This document shows, piece by piece, positions 7,899 to 15,826 of a stretch of DNA of 43,109 nt. The notes under the pieces were generated by a model. The model was not told where the DNA came from. It ran no database searches and saw only the letters and a program-made list of their open reading frames with translations. The position numbers and the translations under genes are program-made. Position 1 is the first letter of the stretch; every line of letters begins with the position of its first letter. The stretch is from NCBI GenBank assembly GCA_028720145.1, contig JAQYLJ010000019.1:1-43109 (forward strand). The letters run 5' to 3'. The stretch comes from Clostridia bacterium (GTDB lineage: Bacteria > Bacillota > Clostridia > Oscillospirales > CAG-272).

Positions 7899-8513
7899 TT
7901 ACCAAATCCGCACACTGCCGTTCTGATAATACCAGTACTTCCCGCTCGTGTTCGGCTGTTTTGCGCTGTAATAATAGAGGTTCATCGTCATGGCGGAATT
8001 TCCGTTCCCTACCTGCACTTTCCCGAACTGCGTGCTGTCTCCGCGGAAAAAGCAGTAGCTCATTTCCCCGCACCCCGAGAACGCGCCGTCGTCGACATTC
8101 ACGAGAGAGGAGCCCAAAAAGACCGTGGTGAGCGAGGAACAGCGGGAAAATGCGTAGATGCCGATGCTCTCCAATTTATCGGGAAAACTCAACTGTTCGA
8201 GAGAAGAGCATCCCGCGAAGGCGTATGCGCCGAACGAGGTCACCGTCTTTGGAAACGAAATAGTCTTTAGGGTGGTGTCGTTTTGGAACGCGTAGCCCCC
8301 GACAGCGACCACTTTTTTCCCGTCGGGTGAGGTCTCGGGGACGCGAATGTCCTCGTCGAGGCAGGTCCCCCGCCCGCTGACTTCACAGGTCGTCTCGGAG
8401 AGCGCGGTATAGACGAGCCCCTCCGAATCTTTCGGCGTACTGTCCTCTTCGCCGCACGAAAACAGGGTCATGAGCAAAATGAGTGCCAAGAGGCAGGCGA
8501 CCGTCCGTTTCAT
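7899..8513 (-). CDS. Leucine-rich-repeat (BspA-type) lipoprotein
   Basis: This is a surface lipoprotein of 204 residues. The start at 8513 gives a signal peptide with lipobox LFSC (Cys20) and has an AGGAG ribosome site; the frame extends further upstream without one. The mature part contains BspA-type LRR_5 repeats with the pattern AF..C.SL..(I/L).FP..(V/L).SIG.YAF, seen at GGYAFQNDTTLKTISFP, GAYAFAGCSSLEQLSFP and GIYAFSRCSSLTTVFLG. Such repeats bind proteins or glycans at the cell surface. It is first in a four-gene operon with the serine hydrolase, the rhamnosidase and the CYTH protein. Confidence 0.88.
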   Translation of the reverse strand: MKRTVACLLALILLMTLFSCGEEDSTPKDSEGLVYTALSETTCEVSGRGTCLDEDIRVPETSPDGKKVVAVGGYAFQNDTTLKTISFPKTVTSFGAYAFAGCSSLEQLSFPDKLESIGIYAFSRCSSLTTVFLGSSLVNVDDGAFSGCGEMSYCFFRGDSTQFGKVQVGNGNSAMTMNLYYYSAKQPNTSGKYWYYQNGSVRIW

Positions 8514-8565
8514 AGATTCTCCTCTCCCGCCGCGCGAAAAGTGCGGCGGCTGTTTTTCCGCCACC

Positions 8566-8594
8566 ATTCTACCACACAAAACCGGTCTTTACAA
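8566..8594 (-). promoter_or_regulatory. Promoter of the LRR/hydrolase/rhamnosidase operon
   Basis: On the minus strand TTGTAA (8594-8589), a 17-base spacer and TAGAAT (8571-8566) with an extended TGG just before the -10 box. Confidence 0.7.
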
Positions 8595-8709
8595 CGCCCG
8601 CGCGCGATTTTCGCTCGAGAATCTTTTTATTTTTTATCTACGCACCTGCGCGCACTGCCCGCGCGAACTTTTTTGTTTTTTTGTTTTTCTCACGCGCCGT
8701 GCGCAAAGC

Positions 8710-9084
8710 AGTGAATTGTCAAATAAAGTGCAACACTTGATGATTCCATTCACCGTGAAGTCCTCGTTTGTCCGGAACCGCAAAAGATTCCCAATCCATG
8801 CCTTCTCCCGTGGGAGAAGGTGGCAGCCATCGGCTGACGGATGAGGCGTTTTTCTTAGATTCATCTTTGACGCGAAGTATTGTTTTCTTCACTAACTCCT
8901 CATCCACCGCTCACGCGGTCCCCCTTCTCCCGCAGGAGAAGGCAATTCAACGCACAAGACGGCACACATAGTCGGATTTGCACATCGTGTACCGATTCGC
9001 TTTGTGTCTCACCGATACGATGGCAGGTTAACGGTTTGAATTTTTCTCTTTTTGCAATTGTTGCACTTGATAGTATAATTCACT
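8710..9084. mobile_element. MITE-like element, copy 1, with 26-bp terminal inverted repeats
   Basis: The left end 8710-8735 and the right end 9059-9084 are inverted copies. Both begin AGTGAATT and end AAGTGCAACA, with 8 variable bases between. Inside are two 20-bp palindromes of the CCTTCTCC(C/T)G form (8801-8820 and 8923-8942). They border conserved blocks reading GGCTGACGGATGAGGCG and CCTCATCCACCGCTCACGCGG. No transposase is encoded. A related copy lies inverted at 22813-23069 and a decayed one at about 31470-31615. Confidence 0.75.
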
Positions 9085-9097
9085 AAGGCTAAAAGAA

Positions 9098-9120
9098 AGC
9101 CGAGCGAATCACGCTCGGCT
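9098..9120 (-). terminator. Terminator overlapping the stop codon of the XRE regulator gene
   Basis: The arms AGCCGAGCG and CGCTCGGCT enclose a 5-base loop that contains the TGA stop on the minus strand. TTTCTTTT follows. The last codons of the gene therefore form one side of the hairpin. Confidence 0.8.
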
Positions 9121-9777
9121 CTCGGAATCCTCTTCGGTATCCTCTTTCGTTTTGCCCCGCTTCACGCTTCTTTGCAGTCTGCGGAACAGCGCGGGCCAGA
9201 GGAAAATGATAATCTGTAAGGGAATCCCGATCAGAAACACCATCCAGATTGAGGGGATGGGATGAAGACAAGTGAACGACAGGAAGACCGACAAAATGGT
9301 GCCCCACATGGAGAGCGAGAGAAAAACATAGTGCGGAATGACATGTCCCCAAACGCAACTCAGAATGAACACCACGAGGGCGCATACCGGAATCGCGTAA
9401 ATGAAGATGAGCCATGCGTACGCCCAATCGGTCGCGAGCGCGAACACGACAAAACACGCCGTGGCGATCACCCACACGAGCAGAGCGGAGAGGGCGGTGA
9501 TAATCCCGCGGCGGACGGTCATGCGTTTCGGCGCTTCCGCCACCTCGGTCGCCTCGTGCCTCTCGAGCAGATAGTCTACCTTCACCCCAAATTCCTCCGA
9601 GATGCGGGTGAGTACCCAAATATCCGGCACGGCGTCTCCGCACTCCCATTTGGAAACCGCCTTGTCGGTATACCCGAGGCGTTCCGCCAGTTGAGATTGC
9701 GTCATTTCGGCACCGCGGCGCAGTTTCACGAGGTTCTCTCCGATGATGATTTTGAGGTCTTCCATCGAGCGGGACAC
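9109..9777 (-). CDS. XRE-family regulator with C-terminal membrane segments
   Basis: The N-terminal helix-turn-helix domain (about residues 8-60) reads IGENLVKLRRGAEMTQSQLAERLGYTDKAVSKWECG, a Cro/C1-type DNA-binding fold. After a linker there are about four hydrophobic segments (for example ALSALLVWVIATACFVVFAL and SIWMVFLIGIPLQIIIFLW), so the protein is probably anchored in the membrane. I place the start at GTG 9777 because AAGGAG lies 6 bases upstream; the ATG four codons later is the alternative. It is monocistronic with its own promoter and terminator. The signal and targets are unknown. This architecture is frequent in Clostridia. Confidence 0.87.
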   Translation of the reverse strand: MSRSMEDLKIIIGENLVKLRRGAEMTQSQLAERLGYTDKAVSKWECGDAVPDIWVLTRISEEFGVKVDYLLERHEATEVAEAPKRMTVRRGIITALSALLVWVIATACFVVFALATDWAYAWLIFIYAIPVCALVVFILSCVWGHVIPHYVFLSLSMWGTILSVFLSFTCLHPIPSIWMVFLIGIPLQIIIFLWPALFRRLQRSVKRGKTKEDTEEDSESRA

Positions 9778-9828
9778 GGCAGTCTCCTTTCTCCCGGGGG
9801 ATTTTCCCAAGGGAAATAGTTTTTTCCT

Positions 9829-9857
9829 ATTTTACCATAGCCGGGAACCCTTGTCAA
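9829..9857 (-). promoter_or_regulatory. Promoter of the XRE regulator gene
   Basis: On the minus strand TTGACA (9857-9852), a 17-base spacer and TAAAAT (9834-9829). Confidence 0.75.
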
Positions 9858-10352
9858 GCAAAGAGGAGCCGAAAAACATAGGGGAATTTGTAAACTCTCC
9901 GCGAATTCGACCGCTTGAAAAGAGGGTGTAGAAGCACTCTCTGCACAAGAGAATCGCCGTATTTCCCCCGAGAGTTTCCTCTCAAATACCTCTCCCGAGA
10001 TTTCTCTCCTTTCGGGTGATTCCCCGTGCGCGGCGTGTATATACTGATGGAGAAGAGACCGCCGCCTCGCAAAGGAGCTCGAGGAGCGCGCCCGACTCTT
10101 TCCGCGTGACTGCACAGAGAAAAATACGGTGATTCGCGCGCATCGCAGGCAAAAATTCGTTTGCTTCTTATCTTGCGTATCGCATAGCGAAAACCTCCCG
10201 CTTCTCGCACATCACACAAAAGCATCCCCTCGTGCGATGGATTCGCATAGCAAAATAATGCGTTTTTCCACTCGTATCGCACGGTCAAAAAACACTTTTG
10301 CGTCACACACACCGCGCAAAAAAAACGCAAGACCCGCAAGAAAGGATTTCCC
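9858..10352. other. Intergenic region without a recognisable gene
   Basis: About 500 bases upstream of the hemolysin III gene. The only structure I can point to is an inverted pair, GAATCGCCGTATTT (9951-9964) against AAATACGGTGATTC (10122-10135), matching at 13 of 14 positions. There is also a loosely repeated TCGCATAGC motif at about 10181-10255. The open frames have atypical composition and no ribosome sites. Confidence 0.5.
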
Positions 10353-11027
10353 ATGGAACGCACCCCGCTCAAATACCGTACCCTCCCCGCCTACTCGCGG
10401 GGGGAAGAACGCTTCCACATGATTACCCACATTGTCGGCGGCGGTTTTGCCGTCGTCGCCGCCACCCTCTCGATTCTGCTCGCGGCACTCCACCGCTCGC
10501 CCTATTCCATCGTATCGGCATCGGTCTACGGGGTGTCCCTCATTTTCCTCTACACCATGTCGAGCATCTATCACGGGCTGTCGCCGCGCCTGATGGGAAA
10601 GCGGGTCTTTCAAGTGATGGACCATTGCGCAGTCTTTGTCCTGATTGCCGGTACCTATACCCCGTACTGCCTCTGTACGCTCCGCGAGGTCTCTCCCGCG
10701 CTCGGGTGGACTTACTTCGGCGTGGTCTGGGGGCTGACCGCCATCGCCGTCACTTTCAACGCCATTGACCTCAAAAAGTATGCGGTGCTCTCCAACATCG
10801 CGACACTGCTCCTCGGGTGGTGCATCGTCTTCCGCTTTGGGGTGGTTCGTTCCTCTATCGGGGAGGTGGGCTCCGCGCTTCTCTTCTTCGGCGGCGTGGC
10901 GTACACGGTCGGATGTCTCACCTATCTCATTGGGGCGAAACATCGGTTCTTCCACGGCATCTTTCACCTCTTCGTCCTGCTCGGCTCGATTCTCCAATTC
11001 TTTTCGATTTTCTTTTTTGTTCTCTGA
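10353..11027 (+). CDS. Hemolysin III family membrane protein (PAQR superfamily)
   Basis: This is a seven-helix integral membrane protein of the HlyIII/YqfA group, related to PAQR receptors and alkaline ceramidase. The metal-site signatures are present: SSIYHG with His74, MDHCAVFVLIAGTYTPY with Asp90 and His91, and the C-terminal FHGIFHLFVLLGS with two histidines. The 224 residues match the family. An AAGGA ribosome site precedes the ATG. It has no operon partner. Despite the name, true hemolytic activity is not established for most members; membrane-lipid homeostasis is a more likely role. Confidence 0.93.
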   Translation: MERTPLKYRTLPAYSRGEERFHMITHIVGGGFAVVAATLSILLAALHRSPYSIVSASVYGVSLIFLYTMSSIYHGLSPRLMGKRVFQVMDHCAVFVLIAGTYTPYCLCTLREVSPALGWTYFGVVWGLTAIAVTFNAIDLKKYAVLSNIATLLLGWCIVFRFGVVRSSIGEVGSALLFFGGVAYTVGCLTYLIGAKHRFFHGIFHLFVLLGSILQFFSIFFFVL

Positions 11028-11054
11028 ACCCAAGGAATTTCGAAATGCCGCCCC

Positions 11055-11083
11055 TTGCTTTTTTCTAATTCCTATGATATTAT
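11055..11083 (+). promoter_or_regulatory. Promoter of rrf2-cysE
   Basis: TTGCTT (11055-11060), a 17-base spacer and TATTAT (11078-11083). The -10 box lies inside the palindrome at 11071-11086. Confidence 0.65.
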
Positions 11084-11086
11084 AGG
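11071..11086. promoter_or_regulatory. Putative Rrf2 operator upstream of rrf2-cysE
   Basis: CCTATGATATTATAGG is a near-palindrome over the -10 box. Its arms CCTAT and ATAGG recur in the operator before nifS (12538-12554). Confidence 0.65.
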
Positions 11087-11113
11087 GATATCAAACCGAA
11101 GGGGGCGGCATTT

Positions 11114-11539
11114 ATGATGATCTCCACCAAGGGGCGGTATGCCCTGCTGGTACTCATCGACCTGACACAGCATGAGCATCAGGGGAACATTTCTCTCAAA
11201 GCGATTGCCAAACGGCAGAATATCTCTCTCAAATATCTCGAGATGATTGTCTCTCTACTCCGCGAGGGCGGGCTTGTGACCTCCTGCCGCGGCAAAGAGG
11301 GCGGGTATCAACTCGCGCGCCCCTCCGAGGAGATTCGCGTCAGCGAGATTATCCGCGTCACCGAGGGGAACCTCGCGATGATGGCATGTCCCGACTGCGG
11401 GTCGAAAGAGAGCACCTGCGGGCGGGCGGATATGTGTCTGACCCTCCCCATGTGGCAGGGGCTCGAAGCACTCATTGACGGCTATCTCTCCAAAATCTCC
11501 ATTCACGATCTCGTGGCGGGTCAGATTCCCCCCGCCTGA
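11114..11539 (+). CDS. Rrf2 family transcriptional regulator (IscR/CymR-like)
   Basis: The N-terminal winged helix shows the family pattern STKGRYALLVLIDLTQH, SLKAIAKRQNISLKYLEMIVSLLREGGLV and the wing SCRGKEGGYQLARP. Four cysteines follow in MACPDCGSKESTCGRADMC. IscR-type regulators bind an Fe-S cluster through three cysteines in this region, whereas CymR-type ones sense cysteine status through CysK. It has 141 residues. It heads a unit with cysE (9 bases apart) and lies upstream of nifS-nifU, so it probably controls cysteine synthesis and Fe-S assembly. The palindrome over its own -10 box suggests autoregulation. A second ATG directly follows the first, so the start may shift by one codon. 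Confidence 0.92.
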   Translation: MMISTKGRYALLVLIDLTQHEHQGNISLKAIAKRQNISLKYLEMIVSLLREGGLVTSCRGKEGGYQLARPSEEIRVSEIIRVTEGNLAMMACPDCGSKESTCGRADMCLTLPMWQGLEALIDGYLSKISIHDLVAGQIPPA

Positions 11540-11548
11540 AAGGACTCT

Positions 11549-12367
11549 ATGACTTACGACTCTCTCTTAAAAGAACTTGCCGCGGCGGACGATACCGTGA
11601 GACACGCGGGGGCTCACCCCGCCGTCCCCGACCGCAAGACCGTCATTGACATTCTGAAAGATTTACAGGCACTGCTCTTTCCCGGCTATTTCCGAAGAGA
11701 GCCGCCCATCCCACTGGCGGAATTGCTCGCGAAAATCGAGGCGTGCCTCACCTGTCAGGTCGAGTGTGCGCTCGGCTTTCAGGAGAAGACGGGCGACGCG
11801 GGCGAGATTTGTCGGGCGTTTCTTTCGCGGCTCCCCGCCATCAAAGCCATGCTCTTGAAAGATATCGAAGCACTTTATCTCGGTGACCCCGCGGCGAAGA
11901 GCCGTGAGGAAATCCTCATCTGCTATCCCGGGTTCTATGCCATCTCCATCTACCGCATGGCGCATGAACTCTATGTGCTGGGTGTGCCGCTCCTCCCGCG
12001 CATCATGACCGAATACGCGCACGAAAAGACCGGCATCGATATTCACGCGGGCGCGACCATCGGCGAATATTTCTTCATCGACCACGGCACCGGCATCGTC
12101 ATCGGCGAGACCACCGTCATCGGGCACCATGTCAAACTCTATCAGGGCGTGACGTTGGGGGCAAAGAGTTTCGAGACCGACGAAAACGGGAACCCCATCA
12201 AGAATGTCAAGCGTCACCCGAATATCGGCAACCATGTCGTGATTTATGCGAACGCCACCATCCTCGGCGGCGAGACCACCGTCGGCGACCATTCGGTCAT
12301 CGGAGGGAACGTCTGGCTGATTCACTCTGTCCCGCCCGGAACCGTCGTCTACTATAAAGAAAAATAA
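11549..12367 (+). CDS. cysE: Serine O-acetyltransferase
   Basis: This enzyme transfers acetyl from acetyl-CoA to L-serine, giving O-acetylserine, the precursor of cysteine. The N-terminal helical domain (FRREPPIPLAELL, about residues 50-120) is followed by the left-handed beta-helix of hexapeptide repeats. The signature is IDIHAGATIGEYFFIDHGTGIVIGETTVIG with the catalytic Asp/His pair. VKRHPNIGNHVVIYANATILGG follows. The 272 residues fit the clostridial EpsC/CysE group. AAGGA precedes the ATG. Coupling to the Rrf2 regulator and closeness to the cysteine desulfurase suggest that cysteine is being supplied for sulfur mobilisation. Confidence 0.94.
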   Translation: MTYDSLLKELAAADDTVRHAGAHPAVPDRKTVIDILKDLQALLFPGYFRREPPIPLAELLAKIEACLTCQVECALGFQEKTGDAGEICRAFLSRLPAIKAMLLKDIEALYLGDPAAKSREEILICYPGFYAISIYRMAHELYVLGVPLLPRIMTEYAHEKTGIDIHAGATIGEYFFIDHGTGIVIGETTVIGHHVKLYQGVTLGAKSFETDENGNPIKNVKRHPNIGNHVVIYANATILGGETTVGDHSVIGGNVWLIHSVPPGTVVYYKEK

Positions 12368-12435
12368 ACCGCGTCTATTCCAATCCGGTCGAAACCGTTG
12401 CCTATTCTGTTCTGAACCGTTGTCTACTCTATTAG

Positions 12436-12466
12436 AAACCGCCGCCCTCCGAGCGGCGGTTTTTCG
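12436..12466 (+). terminator. Terminator after cysE
   Basis: The arms AAACCGCCGC and GCGGCGGTTT enclose a 7-base loop, followed by TTTTC. Confidence 0.8.
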
Positions 12467-12507
12467 TCCGAGATACCCGCGAGCGCAAAAAGACAATGTA
12501 TTTCCTA

Positions 12508-12536
12508 TTGACAGAGTGGGGATTCTATGGTAGAAT
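12508..12536 (+). promoter_or_regulatory. Promoter of nifS-nifU
   Basis: TTGACA (12508-12513), a 17-base spacer and TAGAAT (12531-12536). The operator palindrome begins 2 bases downstream. Confidence 0.8.
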
Positions 12537-12537
12537 C

Positions 12538-12554
12538 CCTATGAAAATCATAGG
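12538..12554. promoter_or_regulatory. Putative Rrf2 operator upstream of nifS-nifU
   Basis: CCTATGAAAATCATAGG has perfect 7-base arms (CCTATGA and TCATAGG) around AAA and sits at the predicted transcription start. The related CCTATGATATTATAGG lies over the -10 box of the rrf2 gene. Confidence 0.7.
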
Positions 12555-12574
12555 AAAAGCAAAAAGGAGCCACT

Positions 12575-13762
12575 ATGTTGGTCTATTTGGACAACGCCGC
12601 GACCACCAAGATGAGTGAAACGGCGAAGCGGGCACTCTTCGATGCGACCGAAAATGTGTGGGGGAACCCTTCCAGTCTGCATACGGTCGGACAGGAGGCG
12701 CGCGCCGCACTTGAGGGCGCGCGGGAACGGATTGCGAAGTTGCTCGGGTGTGAAGCGCGGGAAATCTATTTCACCTCGGGGGGGAGTGAAGCCGACAATC
12801 AGGCGATTATCTCCGCCGCGAGATACGGCGCGAAAAAAGGAAAGAAACACATCATCTCGACCAAGTTCGAGCATCATGCGGTTCTGCACACCCTGAACAG
12901 ACTCGAAAAAGAGGGATTTGAGGTCACCCTGCTCGATGTCTACGAGAACGGGATGGTGCGCATAGACGACCTCGCCGCGGCGATTCGACCCGACACCTGC
13001 CTCGTGACCGTCATGTACGCGAACAACGAGATCGGGACGGTACAGCCCATTCGCGAAATCGGGGAGCTCTGCCGCGCCCGCGGTGTCCTCTTCCATACCG
13101 ACGCGGTACAGGCAGTGGGGCATATCCCGGTGAATGTCAAAGAAGAATCCATTGATATGCTCTCCCTCTCCGCGCACAAGTTCCACGGACCCAAAGGGGT
13201 CGGGGTGCTCTATGCGAAACGCGGCATCGTCCTGACGAATATCATTGACGGCGGCGCACAGGAGCGCGGGAAACGCGCGGGCACCGAGAATATCCCCGGC
13301 GTGCTCTCCATGACCGCGGCGCTCGAAGAGTCTGTCGCGCATCTCGACGAGAACGCAAACAAAATGATTCCCCTGCGGGATAAACTCATTGACGCACTCA
13401 CGAAAATCCCGCACGCCCGCTTAAACGGCGACCGTGACCACCGTGTCCCCGGAATCGTCAACTTCTGCTTTGAGGGCATCGAGGGCGAGTCGCTTCTGCT
13501 CATGCTCGACATGAACGGCATTGAGGCGTCCTCCGGCTCTGCCTGCACCTCGGGGTCTCTCGACCCGAGCCATGTGCTCCTCGCCATCGGGCTCCCCCAC
13601 GAAGTGGCGCACGGCTCTCTCCGTCTCTCCCTCTCCGAATACACGACCGAAGAGGAAATCGACCATGTCATCAAGACCGTCCCGGGGATCGTCGAATACC
13701 TCCGCAATATGTCCCCCGTGTGGGAGGAACTCGAAAACGGGACGCGCAAGCATCTGATTTAA
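12575..13762 (+). CDS. nifS: Cysteine desulfurase NifS/IscS
   Basis: This PLP enzyme removes sulfur from L-cysteine as a persulfide and passes it to Fe-S scaffold proteins. It begins with the family VYLDNAATTKMS. The PLP lysine lies in SLSAHKFHGPKG (Lys202), the histidine stacking on PLP lies in the EHHAVLHT region, and the catalytic cysteine lies in SSGSACTSGSLDPSHVL (Cys324). This long mobile loop is typical of group I enzymes. It has 395 residues and an AAGGAG ribosome site. nifU follows after 19 bases, and the promoter carries the palindrome shared with the rrf2 gene. Confidence 0.96.
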   Translation: MLVYLDNAATTKMSETAKRALFDATENVWGNPSSLHTVGQEARAALEGARERIAKLLGCEAREIYFTSGGSEADNQAIISAARYGAKKGKKHIISTKFEHHAVLHTLNRLEKEGFEVTLLDVYENGMVRIDDLAAAIRPDTCLVTVMYANNEIGTVQPIREIGELCRARGVLFHTDAVQAVGHIPVNVKEESIDMLSLSAHKFHGPKGVGVLYAKRGIVLTNIIDGGAQERGKRAGTENIPGVLSMTAALEESVAHLDENANKMIPLRDKLIDALTKIPHARLNGDRDHRVPGIVNFCFEGIEGESLLLMLDMNGIEASSGSACTSGSLDPSHVLLAIGLPHEVAHGSLRLSLSEYTTEEEIDHVIKTVPGIVEYLRNMSPVWEELENGTRKHLI

Positions 13763-13781
13763 AAAATACAAGGAGTACGAT

Positions 13782-14240
13782 ATGTTATACAGCGAAAAGG
13801 TCATGGACCACTTTCAGCATCCCCGTAATGTCGGGAAAATGGATGACGCGGACGGGATCGGTGAAGTCGGGAACGCCGTCTGCGGCGATATTATGAAAAT
13901 GTATATCAAGGTGCGGGACGGCATCATCGTCGATGTCAAGTTCAACACCTTCGGCTGCGGCTCTGCCATCGCGACTTCGTCGATGGCGACCGAGATGATC
14001 AAAGGGAAATCCATCGAAGAAGCGCTCGAACTCTCGAACAAAGCCGTGGTCGAGGCGCTCGACGGGCTCCCCGCGCATAAACTTCATTGCTCGGTCCTCG
14101 CCGAAGAGGCCGTCAAAGCGGCGGTCAAGGACTACTACGACAAACACGGCATCGCCTACGACGCGGAGAAATTCTGTAACGGCGACTGCGCCTGCTGTCA
14201 CGCGCACGATGCCCCCGAAGACGGTGGCAAAGAGCAGTAA
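13782..14240 (+). CDS. nifU: Iron-sulfur cluster assembly scaffold NifU/IscU
   Basis: This is the scaffold on which NifS builds Fe-S clusters. The NifU_N fold starts with YSEKVMDHFQHPRNVGKM. The three cluster-binding cysteines are Cys34 (NAVCGD), Cys59 (FGCGSAIATSS) and Cys103 (LHCSVLAEEA), with the assembly aspartate next to Cys34. A short C-terminal tail after residue 125 carries additional cysteines (CNGDCACC) and a final acidic stretch, unlike the minimal IscU. It has 152 residues and a ribosome site AAGGAG. It is co-transcribed with nifS and followed by a strong terminator. Confidence 0.95.
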   Translation: MLYSEKVMDHFQHPRNVGKMDDADGIGEVGNAVCGDIMKMYIKVRDGIIVDVKFNTFGCGSAIATSSMATEMIKGKSIEEALELSNKAVVEALDGLPAHKLHCSVLAEEAVKAAVKDYYDKHGIAYDAEKFCNGDCACCHAHDAPEDGGKEQ

Positions 14241-14323
14241 GCCCAGTAAGCCCCACAAATAGAAAATCAAATCCGCGGCGCGGATATAGGTAAATCATTC
14301 GGAGAAGTCCTGATTCCCCGAAA

Positions 14324-14365
14324 AAAACGGGAGAGCGCAACAAGTGCGCTCTCCCGTTTTGGTTT
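14324..14365. terminator. Bidirectional terminator between nifU and the FAD oxidoreductase gene
   Basis: The 16-base arms AAAACGGGAGAGCGCA and TGCGCTCTCCCGTTTT enclose a 5-base loop, with T-rich flanks on both strands. It serves the two convergent genes. Confidence 0.9.
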
Positions 14366-14415
14366 TGTATGGTATCGGTTGTTTGGTATCGGTCTGTTTT
14401 TCTTTTCGTTTCATA

Positions 14416-15741
14416 TCAGAGGATATACGCCCCGACTTCTTTCAGGCGGGCGCGGAGGCGGTCGGTGTCGACCCGATGCACATTCCCGTCGGGGAGAGAG
14501 ACCGCCTGTGCGGCGGCGACCCCTGCCGCCTCTCCCGTCGAGAGGCAGGTGCCCATGACGCGGATGGAGCCCATCACCTTGCGCTCCGCGCTGATGGAGC
14601 GTCCCGCGACAATGACATTGACGAGTTTCTGCGGCAAAAGCGCACGGTACGGAATCCCGTGGGACTCCCCGGGCGCGTACACGAACTGCTCGTTGCTCCC
14701 CGGTTTCAGTTTGCCTTCCGCCATCAGTTTCCGCTCGGTCTTGGTCTCATGGCTGTCGAAATTGTAGTTGTTGCGCGCGATCTCGTCTGGGAATGTACGG
14801 CGGGCGAGATAATCCTCTTTCGTGAGGGTGTAATCGCCCACGATGCGCCGTCCTTCCCGCACCCCGAGCACCGACGCGGTCTTGGCGAGATAGGCATTCC
14901 CGTAGGTCTCGGGGAGCCGCTCTTTGATGCAGGCGACGATTTCTTCGTCCAGCCGTCGTCCGAGGAGGAGATTGCGGGAGATGCTCTTTGGGTCGGTTCC
15001 GTTCACCTCGATGAGATGACCGGCATTAAAGCCGACCGCCCCGTCACCGACCGCCGCGGTCACACAATGGTCGTCGGGAATCAGCGGGTATTCTCCCTCA
15101 GGGTTCGGATAGATGACCCGATGGGTCTTGACGCGCCGATAAGCATCCATGTCCGCGCCCGTTAGGGTGAAGCAGAGCGTCCCCGCCTGCATCTCGCCGA
15201 GTTCGTCCCCGAGGACAAAGTCGCCGCCCGCCCATGCGACGAGGTCGGCATCGCCCGTCGTATCGACGAACACCTTGGCGCGGTAGGCGGTGAGTCCCGC
15301 CTTATTGGAGACGATAATCTCGGTCACGCGTCCGTTCCCGTCGGTTCGCACGGCGGAGAGCACGGTGCAAAAGAGAACTTCCGCGCCCGCCTCGGTCACC
15401 AGGTCGTCATAGACCCGTTTCAGCACCTCGGCGTCGATGGCGTAGTTGTTCCCGTCGCCTCTTGCCCCCGACCACATCCGACTGCGGCAGGTCTCGAGGA
15501 CCTGTCGCCCGATGCCGGTACTGCAAAGGGGTCCGCCGTTCGTGAACCCGCACCAGAACGGAATGAGCCCGTTCGTCCCCATGCCGCCGAGCGAGGCGGT
15601 CGCCTCGATGAGCAGGGTCTTCGCCCCATCCCGTGCGGCAGCGGTGGCGGCGGCGCATCCTGCGGGTCCTCCCCCGACCACGATCACTTCATATTCTTCA
15701 TTCAGCGGGATCTCCGCAGTTAAGCGATAAGTCTCACGCAT
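14416..15741 (-). CDS. FAD-dependent oxidoreductase (FAD_oxidored family)
   Basis: The N-terminal Rossmann motif that binds FAD reads [20 protein letters not shown] (from about residue 17). It is followed by a glycine-rich segment [15 protein letters not shown] and, in the middle, [16 protein letters not shown]. The C-terminal part has [30 protein letters not shown], which closes the FAD site in the PF12831 family. I place the start at ATG 15741 (441 residues): it has a GGGGGG ribosome site and begins just before the flavin motif, while the open frame upstream is non-coding in character. The substrate is unknown. Family members in gut bacteria act on organic acids and polyols. It lies behind tyrS, separated by a weak hairpin. 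Confidence 0.9.
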   Translation of the reverse strand: MRETYRLTAEIPLNEEYEVIVVGGGPAGCAAATAAARDGAKTLLIEATASLGGMGTNGLIPFWCGFTNGGPLCSTGIGRQVLETCRSRMWSGARGDGNNYAIDAEVLKRVYDDLVTEAGAEVLFCTVLSAVRTDGNGRVTEIIVSNKAGLTAYRAKVFVDTTGDADLVAWAGGDFVLGDELGEMQAGTLCFTLTGADMDAYRRVKTHRVIYPNPEGEYPLIPDDHCVTAAVGDGAVGFNAGHLIEVNGTDPKSISRNLLLGRRLDEEIVACIKERLPETYGNAYLAKTASVLGVREGRRIVGDYTLTKEDYLARRTFPDEIARNNYNFDSHETKTERKLMAEGKLKPGSNEQFVYAPGESHGIPYRALLPQKLVNVIVAGRSISAERKVMGSIRVMGTCLSTGEAAGVAAAQAVSLPDGNVHRVDTDRLRARLKEVGAYIL

Positions 15742-15761
15742 AGTTGTCCCCCCGAAAAGCA

Positions 15762-15782
15762 ATCGGCGGTGTCCCCGCCGAT
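15762..15782 (-). terminator. Hairpin between tyrS and the FAD oxidoreductase gene
   Basis: The arms ATCGGCGG and CCGCCGAT enclose a 5-base loop. On the minus strand TTGCTTTT follows. It is a weak terminator or attenuator. Confidence 0.45.
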
Positions 15783-15826
15783 GCCTGTTGATTTCAATTT
15801 TGACTAACGGAACAACGCCCGCGCGT

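Larger units (their letters stand above)
8514..9108. other. Long intergenic region, mostly a MITE-like element
   Basis: Apart from the promoter at 8566-8594, the region holds AT-rich sequence (about 8620-8700) and the repeat element at 8710-9084. I see no supportable gene. The short open frames here lie inside the repeat. Confidence 0.7.

Noticed and set aside
8801-8942. The palindromic CCTTCTCC repeats as a CRISPR array
   Set aside because: There are only two copies per element, with no regular spacers and no cas genes. They belong to the MITE-like elements.
9858-10352. Short open frames on both strands
   Set aside because: They have no ribosome sites, biased composition and no recognisable domains.
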